This document shows, one piece after another, positions 1 through 5,155 of a DNA stretch of 5,155 bases (positions are counted from its first letter, which is position 1; every line of letters begins with the position of its first letter). Origin of the DNA: an uncultured Eubacteriaceae bacterium (GTDB taxonomy: Bacteria > Bacillota > Clostridia > Lachnospirales > Lachnospiraceae); contig CAMEUH010000189.1 in the NCBI GenBank assembly GCA_945938055.1, positions 1 through 5,155 on the forward strand. Direction: 5' to 3'. Both the position numbers and the translations under genes were made by a program. A model generated the notes under the pieces. The model was not told the origin of the DNA and did no database searches. It saw only the letters and a list, made by a program, of their open reading frames with translations.

Positions 1-1081
1 CAAGACCGGCAACCGTTGCGGAGTGACATACACGCGCACAGTTATCCACGTTATTCGTACCAAATGCACAGCGTACCATCTTCTGAAGCATGTAGCAGTC
101 TTCATTTGGTGAACGGGAACAGGCAAATCCAGCAAGTGCATCAGAGCCGTACTGCTTCTTGATTTCCGTAAATTTGGATGCAATCAGATCCAATGCCTCA
201 TCCCAGCTTGCTCTTTCAAATTCGCCGGTTTCCTTATTCTTAATGAGAGGATATTTTAATCGTTCCGGAGAATGTACAAAATTAAAGGAACCAAATCTTC
301 CCTTTACACAAAGTAGATTCTTATTGGATGGACCATTTGCCGGTTCCACATCCACGATTTCATTATCCTTGACCACCAGATAATACTGACAGCCTGTTGC
401 ACAATGCGGACAGGTAGTAAGAACCTTTTCTACCTTACCAACCTGATATTTCTTTCTGTTCTTTGCAACCAATGCTCCGGTCGGACATACCTTTGCACAG
501 TTACCACAGGATTCACAATCGGTTTCTTTCCAGTCCGGTCCAAACGGTGCATCAATTAATGTTCTTGTACCGATTTTTCCGTTATGAAGGGTACCATTTC
601 CGGCAACCTTGTTACAGGTACTTACACATCTCTGACAGTTGATACATAATTCCGGATAATAGGTCAAGAACGGATTTTCCTTCTTTGCCTCGTATTTTGC
701 CGCACTACCTTCATAGCAGGACTTGGTAATTCCATATTCATTAGATAAATCCTGAAGACGACAGTCACCGGACTTACTGCAGGAAAAGCATCGTACATCG
801 TGATTTGCAAGAAGCATGTTCAGAACCTGCTTTCTGCTGTTAATCACACGGTCAGACTTGGTATTTACTACCATGCCTTCCTTTACCTTCGTATTACAGG
901 AAGTAACCAGATGGTCTTTTCCTTCTACTTCAACCACGCACATTTTACATGCGCCGATTTCATTTACATCCTTAAGGTAGCAGAGTGTCGGAATCTTTAT
1001 GTCCGCTTCCTGCGCCGCTTCCAGAATCGTCAGATTCTCATCTACGGAAAGCTCTCTTCCATCAATTATGATTTTAACCAT
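1..1081 (-). CDS. fdhA: Formate dehydrogenase catalytic (alpha) subunit, NuoG-like N-terminus, Cys-type; 3' part cut off by window edge
   Basis: This is the catalytic subunit of a cytoplasmic molybdenum- or tungsten-pterin formate dehydrogenase, which interconverts formate and CO2. Only the first 360 residues are visible; relatives with this domain order are usually near 900. In order, I see a plant-type [2Fe-2S] site (C34, C45, C48, C62), a NuoG-type His-Cys3 [4Fe-4S] site (H94, C98, C101, C107), two ferredoxin [4Fe-4S] motifs (C146/149/152/156 and C189/192/195/199 followed by Pro), and the pterin-domain [4Fe-4S] site (C224, C227, C231, C258, then K260). The sequence CARVCHSATVAGL follows. 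It aligns with the active-site stretch of formate dehydrogenases, and the metal ligand is C352 (TGT) rather than selenocysteine, followed by the conserved H353. The start is the ATG that overlaps the upstream stop (TAATG), with AAGGAGG nine bases before it. The Fe-S wiring indicates electron exchange with the NADP-binding partner encoded just upstream. A related SfrA-type NADPH oxidoreductase is possible, because the substrate-determining C-terminal domains are not visible. Confidence 0.88.
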   Translation of the reverse strand, partial: MVKIIIDGRELSVDENLTILEAAQEADIKIPTLCYLKDVNEIGACKMCVVEVEGKDHLVTSCNTKVKEGMVVNTKSDRVINSRKQVLNMLLANHDVRCFSCSKSGDCRLQDLSNEYGITKSCYEGSAAKYEAKKENPFLTYYPELCINCQRCVSTCNKVAGNGTLHNGKIGTRTLIDAPFGPDWKETDCESCGNCAKVCPTGALVAKNRKKYQVGKVEKVLTTCPHCATGCQYYLVVKDNEIVDVEPANGPSNKNLLCVKGRFGSFNFVHSPERLKYPLIKNKETGEFERASWDEALDLIASKFTEIKKQYGSDALAGFACSRSPNEDCYMLQKMVRCAFGTNNVDNCARVCHSATVAGL

Positions 1082-2916
1082 TATACTCTGCCTCCTTCCA
1101 CAACGCCACAACCAAAGTGGTCGCATCTTAAGCACTTACGGCATTCCTGCATTGCCTCGTCATAGGACATGCCATTTTCAACCGGTTCAAAGTTCGTCTT
1201 TCTCTCTCTTGCAGAACGGTCCGTCAAATGAACTCGTCCGTAATGGGTTCTGTCATTCTCCTTTGGCTCCGGTACCTGGATATCATCCAGATATTTGTGA
1301 TGATAACCCAGATATTCATCAATATTTAAAGCAGCAATCTTACCTGCACCAATGGCTTTAATAACCGTTGCCGGTCCAAAGACACAGTCACCGCCTGCAA
1401 ATACCTTTTCATAGCCCTTCACTCTGGTAGTCGGCTCTGTCTCAAATGTCTTTCTTCTTGGATTCACACTATATTTTTCAAACGGTTCAGATACGATATC
1501 CTGTCCGATTGCCATGAGAACCACTTCACATGGGACTTCGATTTCTTCTTTATTAGCCTTGGTTACGGATGGCTTGCCCTGCTTGTCATATACACTGATA
1601 ATCTGCGGCTGTGCCACAAATCCGCATACATTTCCTTCTGCATCTGCATTAATACGAACCGGTGCATTTAAGGTAAGCAGTTCAACACCTTCCTCTATAG
1701 CACCCTGAATTTCTGACGGAAGTGCAGTCATGTCAATCTGTCTTCTACGATAAATGACCGTAACTTCCTTGGCATTACAACGGATTGCAGAACGCGCACA
1801 GTCCATGGCAACATTTCCGCCGCCTACCACAACGACTCTCTTGCCGGTATAATCCGGAATATTGCCTCTTCCGATTTCCCCAAGCATGTCAACTGCGGAG
1901 TATACCCCATTGCTGTTTACCCCTTCTACATTGACTGATTTTCCTACCTGTGCACCGATTGCAATATATACGGCATTGTATTCTTCCAACAACTGCTCCA
2001 TGGTAACATCCTTACCAATGGCTACGTTATATTTTACTTCGATATTTCCCGTGGAAAGAATGGCATTGATGTCCTCATCCAGTCTGTCCTTTGGAAGTCT
2101 GTAATTCGGAATTCCATAACGAAGCATACCGCCCAGATGGTCACGCTCTTCATAGACAACGACCTTGTGTCCCATGAGTGACAGGAAATATGCTGTTGTA
2201 AGTCCGGACGGACCTCCGCCCACGATGGCAACCTTCTTACCGGTATCCACGTTACACTCCGGAACCTTCACTTCATCTGCTGCAATCTGGTCTACAGCAA
2301 ATTTCTTAAGACCACGGATATTTACCGGACTGTCGATAAGGTCACGACGGCATTTTTCCTCACAAGGATGCTCACAGATAAATGCACAGGCTGTCGGGAA
2401 CGGGTTATCATGTCGAATCAGATTGATGGCATCTGCATAACGATGCTCGCCAATCAGCGCTATGTATCCCGGGATGTCCACGTTTGCCGGACAATAAGAG
2501 ATACAAGGAACCTTCTGTCCAATTTCCTCCTGACATCTATGGTTGTTAATATGACTCATGTATTCGTCATTAAATAACTCCACACTCTGAAGCACAATAT
2601 TGGCTGCCTCATAACCAATTGCACAATCTGCCGTATCCTGAATCATTTTAGCCAATTCTACCATATTGTTAAAGGTATCCATGTCCGCCTTACCATCCAG
2701 AATCTGACGCATCATGTTCTCGACCTGTTCCAGTCCGTCCCTGCAAGGCACACACTTGCCACAGGTCTGGCTTCTTGCGCTCTGCAAGAAAGAAAGCTGT
2801 ACTGCGATAGGACAGACTCCCGGTGGGTTTGCCTTAACACGCTTCACGAACTTATCCAGGAACTTTGTTGTTTTTTCATTCATCTCATTTTTGTGTATTA
2901 CATTCTTTGAGTACAT
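1081..2916 (-). CDS. NAD(P)H-oxidoreductase (diaphorase) subunit of formate dehydrogenase: NuoF C-terminal Fe-S domain fused to GltD/NfnB-like FAD/NADPH module
   Basis: This 611-residue protein is the likely electron-exchange partner of the formate dehydrogenase catalytic subunit. Residues about 30-120 match the C-terminal [4Fe-4S] domain of NuoF: SARSQTCGKCVPCRDG with C52, C55, C58, then C98 in DCAIGYEA. Residues about 125-215 match the Fe-S domain at the N-terminus of GltD and dihydropyrimidine dehydrogenase (C128, C138, C142, C177, C181, C185, C189). Residues about 227-540 are a two-dinucleotide flavoprotein. The FAD motif VAIVGGGPSG is at 229-238, the second motif VVVVGGGNVAMDCAR at 361-375 is followed by YRRR at 388-391, and AGGDCVFGPATV at 507-518 closes the FAD site. 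The basic YRRR supports NADP(H), by analogy with GltD; this is inference. A C-terminal C592/C595/C598/C603 group may bind another cluster. The thioredoxin-like, FMN and SLBB parts of full NuoF are absent. I chose the ATG at 2916 because AAAGGAGG lies five bases before it. An in-frame ATG at 2958 has no such site and falls at the predicted transcription start. An SfrB-like NADPH oxidoreductase subunit is the main alternative. Confidence 0.88.
   Translation of the reverse strand: MYSKNVIHKNEMNEKTTKFLDKFVKRVKANPPGVCPIAVQLSFLQSARSQTCGKCVPCRDGLEQVENMMRQILDGKADMDTFNNMVELAKMIQDTADCAIGYEAANIVLQSVELFNDEYMSHINNHRCQEEIGQKVPCISYCPANVDIPGYIALIGEHRYADAINLIRHDNPFPTACAFICEHPCEEKCRRDLIDSPVNIRGLKKFAVDQIAADEVKVPECNVDTGKKVAIVGGGPSGLTTAYFLSLMGHKVVVYEERDHLGGMLRYGIPNYRLPKDRLDEDINAILSTGNIEVKYNVAIGKDVTMEQLLEEYNAVYIAIGAQVGKSVNVEGVNSNGVYSAVDMLGEIGRGNIPDYTGKRVVVVGGGNVAMDCARSAIRCNAKEVTVIYRRRQIDMTALPSEIQGAIEEGVELLTLNAPVRINADAEGNVCGFVAQPQIISVYDKQGKPSVTKANKEEIEVPCEVVLMAIGQDIVSEPFEKYSVNPRRKTFETEPTTRVKGYEKVFAGGDCVFGPATVIKAIGAGKIAALNIDEYLGYHHKYLDDIQVPEPKENDRTHYGRVHLTDRSARERKTNFEPVENGMSYDEAMQECRKCLRCDHFGCGVVEGGRV
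1091..1097 (-). promoter_or_regulatory. Ribosome binding site of fdhA, inside the preceding gene
   Basis: AAGGAGG on the minus strand lies nine bases before the fdhA ATG. It is embedded in the codons for the C-terminal EGGRV of the upstream subunit. Together with the TAATG overlap it implies translational coupling of the two subunits, as expected for a stoichiometric complex. Confidence 0.8.
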
Positions 2917-2921
2917 GAAAG

Positions 2922-2929
2922 CCTCCTTT
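2922..2929 (-). promoter_or_regulatory. Ribosome binding site fixing the start of the NuoF-GltD fusion gene
   Basis: AAAGGAGG on the minus strand with a five-base spacer to ATG (2916-2914) is an almost ideal Shine-Dalgarno site. It decides against the longer in-frame start at 2958, which would add 14 residues (beginning MYDYY) with no recognisable site before it. Confidence 0.85.
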
Positions 2930-2964
2930 ATTTTCTGCTGCAAATAATAATCGTACATGTTAAT

Positions 2965-2993
2965 ATCATACTATATTTTGTGAGTTTATACAA
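2965..2993 (-). promoter_or_regulatory. Probable sigma-A promoter of the formate dehydrogenase operon
   Basis: On the minus strand, TTGTAT (2993-2988) is followed after exactly 17 bases by TATGAT (2970-2965). The -10 box matches consensus at five of six positions; the -35 box is weak at three of six, so activator help or moderate strength is possible. Transcription would start near 2958 and give a leader of about 42 bases before the ATG at 2916. The 184 bp between this gene and the upstream toxin gene are AT-rich and hold no other gene I can support. Confidence 0.5.
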
Positions 2994-3084
2994 TTTAATT
3001 ATTATTTTAACAAATGGATAAAAAAATCCGAATACTTTTTTGTGAATGAAGGAAACAATAAAAAGAAAATATGAATTTGTAGAA

Positions 3085-3098
3085 TTACATTTATGTAA
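3085..3098. repeat. Perfect 6-bp inverted repeat just after the toxin stop codon
   Basis: TTACAT-TT-ATGTAA is a 14-bp inverted repeat with two central bases, three bases beyond the toxin stop codon. A two-base loop, no GC in the upper stem and no following T-run make it a poor intrinsic terminator. Its TTACAT/ATGTAA arms share the TGTAA core of the boxes in the toxin-antitoxin promoter. A protein-binding site is therefore conceivable but not shown. Confidence 0.35.
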
Positions 3099-3100
3099 AA

Positions 3101-3367
3101 TTATTTGTCACGGTAATGGGAACCACACTGGGCGATTTCAATACGGTCTTCTTTTATACGGAATACAATACGGTTTTTGTCATCAATTCTTTTACTCCAG
3201 AAACCGCTTAAATCACCCTTTAATGGTTCTGCCTTACCAATTCCTCCCAAGTAGCCATTACGTTCAATATCCTTTAATAACAGATTAATTCTCTTAAGAG
3301 TTTTTTTGTCTTGTTTTTGCCAATACAAATAATCCTCCCAAGCATCATCATGCCATATTTTAATCAT
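3101..3367 (-). CDS. yoeB: YoeB-family toxin (ribosome-dependent mRNA interferase), type II toxin-antitoxin system
   Basis: This is an 88-residue toxin of the Txe/YoeB branch of the RelE fold. Characterised members bind the ribosomal A site and cleave the mRNA there, halting translation when the antitoxin is degraded. It matches E. coli YoeB along its whole length: an IW-x6-W-DYLYWQ-type start, KAEPLKGDLSGFWSKRI in the middle and SHY near the end. The catalytic set known from E. coli YoeB (E46, R65, H83, Y84) is present one position later, as E47, R66, H84 and Y85, so the toxin looks active. I chose the ATG at 3367, with GAGGTGGAG just before it, over an in-frame TTG at 3379. It overlaps the antitoxin gene by eight bases (ATGATTAA), typical of coupled pairs. 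Full length with intact catalytic residues argues against decay. Confidence 0.93.
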   Translation of the reverse strand: MIKIWHDDAWEDYLYWQKQDKKTLKRINLLLKDIERNGYLGGIGKAEPLKGDLSGFWSKRIDDKNRIVFRIKEDRIEIAQCGSHYRDK

Positions 3368-3623
3368 GCTCCACCTCAATCAGTTCATGTTCTGTTCCTT
3401 TTCCTGCCTCTAATTCTGCAGTAGCTTTTTTTAAACGTGCCATATTGACGTCACTATAAAAGGGATCTGTCTTAATTTCAAATGGTAATCTCTGTTCCCT
3501 TAATACCGCTTTCACAAACATATTAATTGCTACGGATACATTCATTCCTGTTTCATTACAAAATATTTCAAATTTTTTCTTATCATCACTGTCAATTCGG
3601 ACACTCAAAATGGATTGTTCCAT
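3360..3623 (-). CDS. RelB/DinJ-family antitoxin (ribbon-helix-helix)
   Basis: This 87-residue protein is the antitoxin of the pair. Its N-terminus (MEQSILSVRIDSDDKKKFE, then a helix and MNVSVAINMFVKAVLREQRLPF) has the strand-helix-helix pattern and the closing LPFE of the RelB/DinJ ribbon-helix-helix family. Such proteins dimerise and bind operator DNA. The charged, Glu-rich C-terminal half (about residues 55-87) is the part expected to wrap and neutralise the toxin. The ATG at 3623 follows GAGGTGAT with good spacing; the 21 extra codons upstream in frame run through the promoter and are rejected. Expression should be autorepressed by the antitoxin and toxin-antitoxin complex at the boxes in its promoter. 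Classical YoeB partners are YefM/Phd-fold proteins, so a RelB/DinJ partner is a mixed pairing. Confidence 0.92.
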   Translation of the reverse strand: MEQSILSVRIDSDDKKKFEIFCNETGMNVSVAINMFVKAVLREQRLPFEIKTDPFYSDVNMARLKKATAELEAGKGTEHELIEVEHD

Positions 3624-3642
3624 AATATCACCTCTTTTAATA

Positions 3643-3671
3643 ATTATATGAGAAATGTAATACAATGTCAA
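3643..3671 (-). promoter_or_regulatory. Consensus sigma-A promoter of the toxin-antitoxin operon
   Basis: On the minus strand, TTGACA (3671-3666), a 17-base spacer and TATAAT (3648-3643) match the sigma-A consensus at all twelve positions. Transcription would begin near 3636, giving a leader of only about a dozen bases that contains the antitoxin ribosome binding site (GAGGTGAT, 3634-3627). So strong a promoter fits a module held down by autorepression. Confidence 0.87.
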
Positions 3672-3685
3672 TATATAGTAATACA
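3656..3685. promoter_or_regulatory. Paired TGTAATACA-type boxes, probable antitoxin operator
   Basis: TGTAATACA at 3656-3664 is a perfect inverted repeat (TGTA-A-TACA) inside the promoter spacer. AGTAATACA at 3677-3685, just upstream of the -35 box, matches it at eight of nine positions. The copies are 21 bp apart, about two helical turns, so proteins bound to both would sit on the same DNA face and cover the -35 box. Ribbon-helix-helix antitoxins typically bind short, regularly spaced palindromes. The link to this antitoxin is inferred from position. Confidence 0.6.
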
Positions 3686-3760
3686 TTCATTCTAAATAAA
3701 GTTTATGCCGCAATAGAAAAAGTATGCAAATCAGACCCCAAAATATTTCTTATGACAATC

Positions 3761-3790
3761 CACAACAAAGGCACCCATACTATGAGTGCC
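3761..3790 (-). terminator. Probable intrinsic terminator after the HD-GYP gene
   Basis: Read on the minus strand, GGCACTCA (3790-3783), loop TAGTA, then TGGGTGCC (3777-3770) forms an 8-bp stem with one G-T pair, followed by TTTGTTGTG. The stem is GC-rich and lies 36 bases after the HD-GYP stop codon. The T-run is interrupted, so termination may be incomplete. It separates the HD-GYP gene from the toxin-antitoxin promoter. Confidence 0.65.
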
Positions 3791-3825
3791 CGGACTTTAC
3801 TGGTACATCTATCATGGCTAGTATT

Positions 3826-5001
3826 CTAATCCGGATATTGTTCCATGACAGCCAGGAACTCGTCAAAATGACTATCAAACAACTTTGTCAGTTCCGGATC
3901 AAACTGGCTCCCTCCCTGTGCAACGATTTCTGCACGCGCCTGCTGGGGAGTCCATGCATCTTTATAACACCGCTTGCTGACAAGCGCATCAAATACATCT
4001 GCTATTGCCACACAACGGGCAAAGCGACTGATTTCTTCTCCCTTTCGTTTTTGCTGGTATCCCGTACCGTCAAAACGTTCATGATGCTGCTGTGCAATAC
4101 ACGCTGCAATCTGCATAATCTCACCCGGGGAATTTTTTAGCAGCTTATATCCATAATCCACATGCTTTTTTATCTCCTGATATTCTTCTTCGGTTAATCG
4201 TGCCGGCTTATGCAGAATATCCTGTGAAACACCGATTTTTCCCACATCATGCATCATGCTTGCAAGACTGATTTTCCATGTTTCCTCATCCGACAATCCC
4301 ATTGCATGGCATAAAATCTCTGTATACGCAGCAACTCGTTTCACATGCTGTCCCGTTTCATGACTTTGCGCCTCCACCAATTCAGCCAGCGAGCTGACAA
4401 GTGTCTGCTGTTCCTCATACAATTCATTATTTTTCTCCACAAGAACCTTAATCAGCCTCTGTAATTTTCCGGTGACGCTAAGCGATATGATGGATATGGA
4501 AAGAAATTCTATCGAACGCGGCAAAAAGCCATACAGTAACACGCCACGTAACGTAATCAATGGCTCATCTGGAACAATTTTAAGCTGGAATGCAATCAGA
4601 TGGCTGACTGCCATTACCGGAATACTAAGTATCGTAGTGTATAGAACACTTCGACGGTCACAATAAAGACACGATACCACAACCGGAAAAACCAGCATGA
4701 TAATTACATGATAAGACAAAATAGAATACAACAAGCCTGACATCAATACAACAAGTGTTAACACAAAATACCTTGCTGATTTACTCCGTACATGTAAAAA
4801 ATCATACAATATCGTTGGCACAAATAAAACGATGATTGCCAGCAGAACAGTCGGATATATCATGGATGAAATCTTAAAGACGTGTAGCACATTTAAGACC
4901 ATCACAAGTGCCATTAAAAGTATCATAATACGACATATTGCAGACATCCGGCGATCGGCATCATCTTCAAAATCCCGGATTAACTGATTTGCAAAATTCA
5001 T
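3826..5001 (-). CDS. Membrane-anchored HD-GYP domain protein (probable cyclic dinucleotide phosphodiesterase)
   Basis: This 391-residue protein has six likely membrane helices (about residues 21-40, 46-66, 78-94, 96-113, 119-140, 153-176), a short predicted coiled coil (about 178-210) and a C-terminal cytoplasmic HD-GYP domain (about 205-385). HD-GYP proteins hydrolyse cyclic di-GMP or related dinucleotides. The metal ligands of the family are all present: E215 and H219 (ETGQH), H251-D252 (HDVGK), H280, H306-H307 (QQHHERFDGTGY) and D335 in VAIADVFDAL. Their spacing fits the trinuclear-metal type. The signature reads DGTGYQ instead of GYP, which may alter substrate binding or its interaction with GGDEF partners. 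There is no GGDEF, PAS or receiver domain; the signal is probably sensed by the membrane part, for which I recognise no named domain. The ATG at 5001 has GGGAGGG six bases before it. The gap to the upstream gene is 72 bp, without a convincing terminator or promoter, so co-transcription is possible. Confidence 0.92.
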   Translation of the reverse strand: MNFANQLIRDFEDDADRRMSAICRIMILLMALVMVLNVLHVFKISSMIYPTVLLAIIVLFVPTILYDFLHVRSKSARYFVLTLVVLMSGLLYSILSYHVIIMLVFPVVVSCLYCDRRSVLYTTILSIPVMAVSHLIAFQLKIVPDEPLITLRGVLLYGFLPRSIEFLSISIISLSVTGKLQRLIKVLVEKNNELYEEQQTLVSSLAELVEAQSHETGQHVKRVAAYTEILCHAMGLSDEETWKISLASMMHDVGKIGVSQDILHKPARLTEEEYQEIKKHVDYGYKLLKNSPGEIMQIAACIAQQHHERFDGTGYQQKRKGEEISRFARCVAIADVFDALVSKRCYKDAWTPQQARAEIVAQGGSQFDPELTKLFDSHFDEFLAVMEQYPD

Positions 5002-5073
5002 CTAAACCCTCCCTGGAATCTCCCAATCCCATGTATTTTATTTCATTCTATAATCCATCCTTGCCCGATACCA

Positions 5074-5155
5074 TTATTTTCTCGCGCACTCCCCTGCTTC
5101 GCCCTTCATGATTTCAATTCCATGCGCCAGGGTAGGAAGGATGTATTCCAGACTC
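5074..5155 (-). CDS. C-terminal fragment of a probable MogA/MoaB-family molybdenum cofactor biosynthesis protein
   Basis: The last 26 codons of a gene running in from the right edge read SLEYILPTLAHGIEIMKG followed by EAGECARK and TAA (5076-5074). The pattern 'LE-x-ILP-x-L-x-HGIEI-x-KG' is the usual C-terminal helix of MogA/MoaB-family proteins, which adenylylate molybdopterin before metal insertion. Only this tail is visible, so the call rests on one short motif. It gains support from the molybdopterin-dependent formate dehydrogenase downstream. The other two minus-strand frames give no better reading; one meets a stop after 13 codons. Confidence 0.55.
   Translation of the reverse strand, partial: SLEYILPTLAHGIEIMKGEAGECARK

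Noticed and set aside
800..1361. Two overlapping plus-strand open frames of about 120 codons
   Set aside because: They are antisense to the formate dehydrogenase genes, whose motif content is unambiguous, and their translations look like compositional noise.
2917..2958. In-frame upstream ATG giving a 625-residue form of the NuoF-GltD fusion
   Set aside because: It has no ribosome binding site and coincides with the predicted transcription start, whereas the ATG at 2916 has an almost ideal AAAGGAGG.
2917..2958. Possible molybdenum cofactor riboswitch ahead of the formate dehydrogenase operon
   Set aside because: The predicted leader is only about 42 bases and AT-rich, too short for the known large structured element, and no suitable stems are visible.
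2978..2993. TTGT-N8-ACAA inverted repeat overlapping the -35 region, considered as a Rex (NADH sensor) operator
   Set aside because: Rex sites in Firmicutes are 18 bp of the form TTGTTAA-N4-TTAACAA. This one is two bases short and lacks the inner arm matches, so it is likely chance in AT-rich DNA.
3008..3028. Short GGAT/ATCC pairing with T-run, considered as a terminator for the toxin-antitoxin operon
   Set aside because: The stem is only four pairs and its loop is the T-run itself, so it would not form a stable terminator.
3368..3379. Upstream in-frame TTG start for the toxin (four extra residues)
   Set aside because: YoeB proteins start directly at the MIKIW/MKLIW strand, and the ATG at 3367 has a well-spaced GAGGTGGAG site that the TTG would place inside the coding region.
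3724..4140. Plus-strand open frame of 138 codons
   Set aside because: It lies mostly antisense within the HD-GYP gene and across its terminator, has no convincing ribosome binding site and resembles no family I recognise.

Overview
The window looks like chromosome of an anaerobic, low-to-moderate-GC Firmicute, most likely a Clostridia/Lachnospiraceae-type gut anaerobe. This rests on strong AGGAGG-type ribosome binding sites, Firmicutes sigma-A promoter boxes, an oxygen-sensitive iron-sulfur/molybdopterin formate dehydrogenase, and protein sequences typical of that group. The genus cannot be fixed from the sequence alone. Every gene I can support lies on the minus strand, so transcription runs right to left.

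Layout, in order of transcription. (1) 5155-5074: the last 26 codons of a gene whose C-terminus resembles MogA/MoaB-family molybdenum cofactor proteins. (2) 5001-3826: a six-helix membrane protein with a cytoplasmic HD-GYP phosphodiesterase domain. It has all the expected metal ligands but reads GYQ instead of GYP, and a hairpin terminator follows at about 3790-3761. (3) 3671-3643: a perfect consensus promoter (TTGACA, 17 bp, TATAAT) with two near-identical TGTAATACA-type boxes 21 bp apart. It drives a type II toxin-antitoxin pair: a RelB/DinJ-like antitoxin (3623-3360) and an overlapping YoeB-type mRNA interferase (3367-3101). (4) About 2993-2965: a plausible promoter for a two-gene redox operon. 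Its first gene (2916-1081) encodes a diaphorase-type subunit that fuses the NuoF C-terminal [4Fe-4S] domain to a GltD/NfnB-like FAD- and NADPH-binding module. The second gene (1081 to beyond the left edge) encodes a formate dehydrogenase catalytic subunit with a NuoG-like N-terminus.

How the genes fit together: the last two form a soluble, cytoplasmic formate:NAD(P)+ oxidoreductase, probably NADP-linked. Electrons would pass between the Mo/W-pterin site and FAD through a long chain of iron-sulfur clusters. The two genes are joined by a TAATG stop/start overlap. The active-site metal ligand in the visible part of the catalytic subunit is Cys (TGT), not selenocysteine. A Mog-like gene at the right edge fits a molybdopterin/formate neighbourhood. 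The HD-GYP gene and toxin-antitoxin module sit between them and have no obvious metabolic link.

I did not find a wholly new system. The most unusual items are the shortened NuoF-GltD fusion, the Cys-type catalytic subunit, the pairing of a YoeB toxin with a ribbon-helix-helix antitoxin, and the repeat architecture of the toxin-antitoxin promoter.
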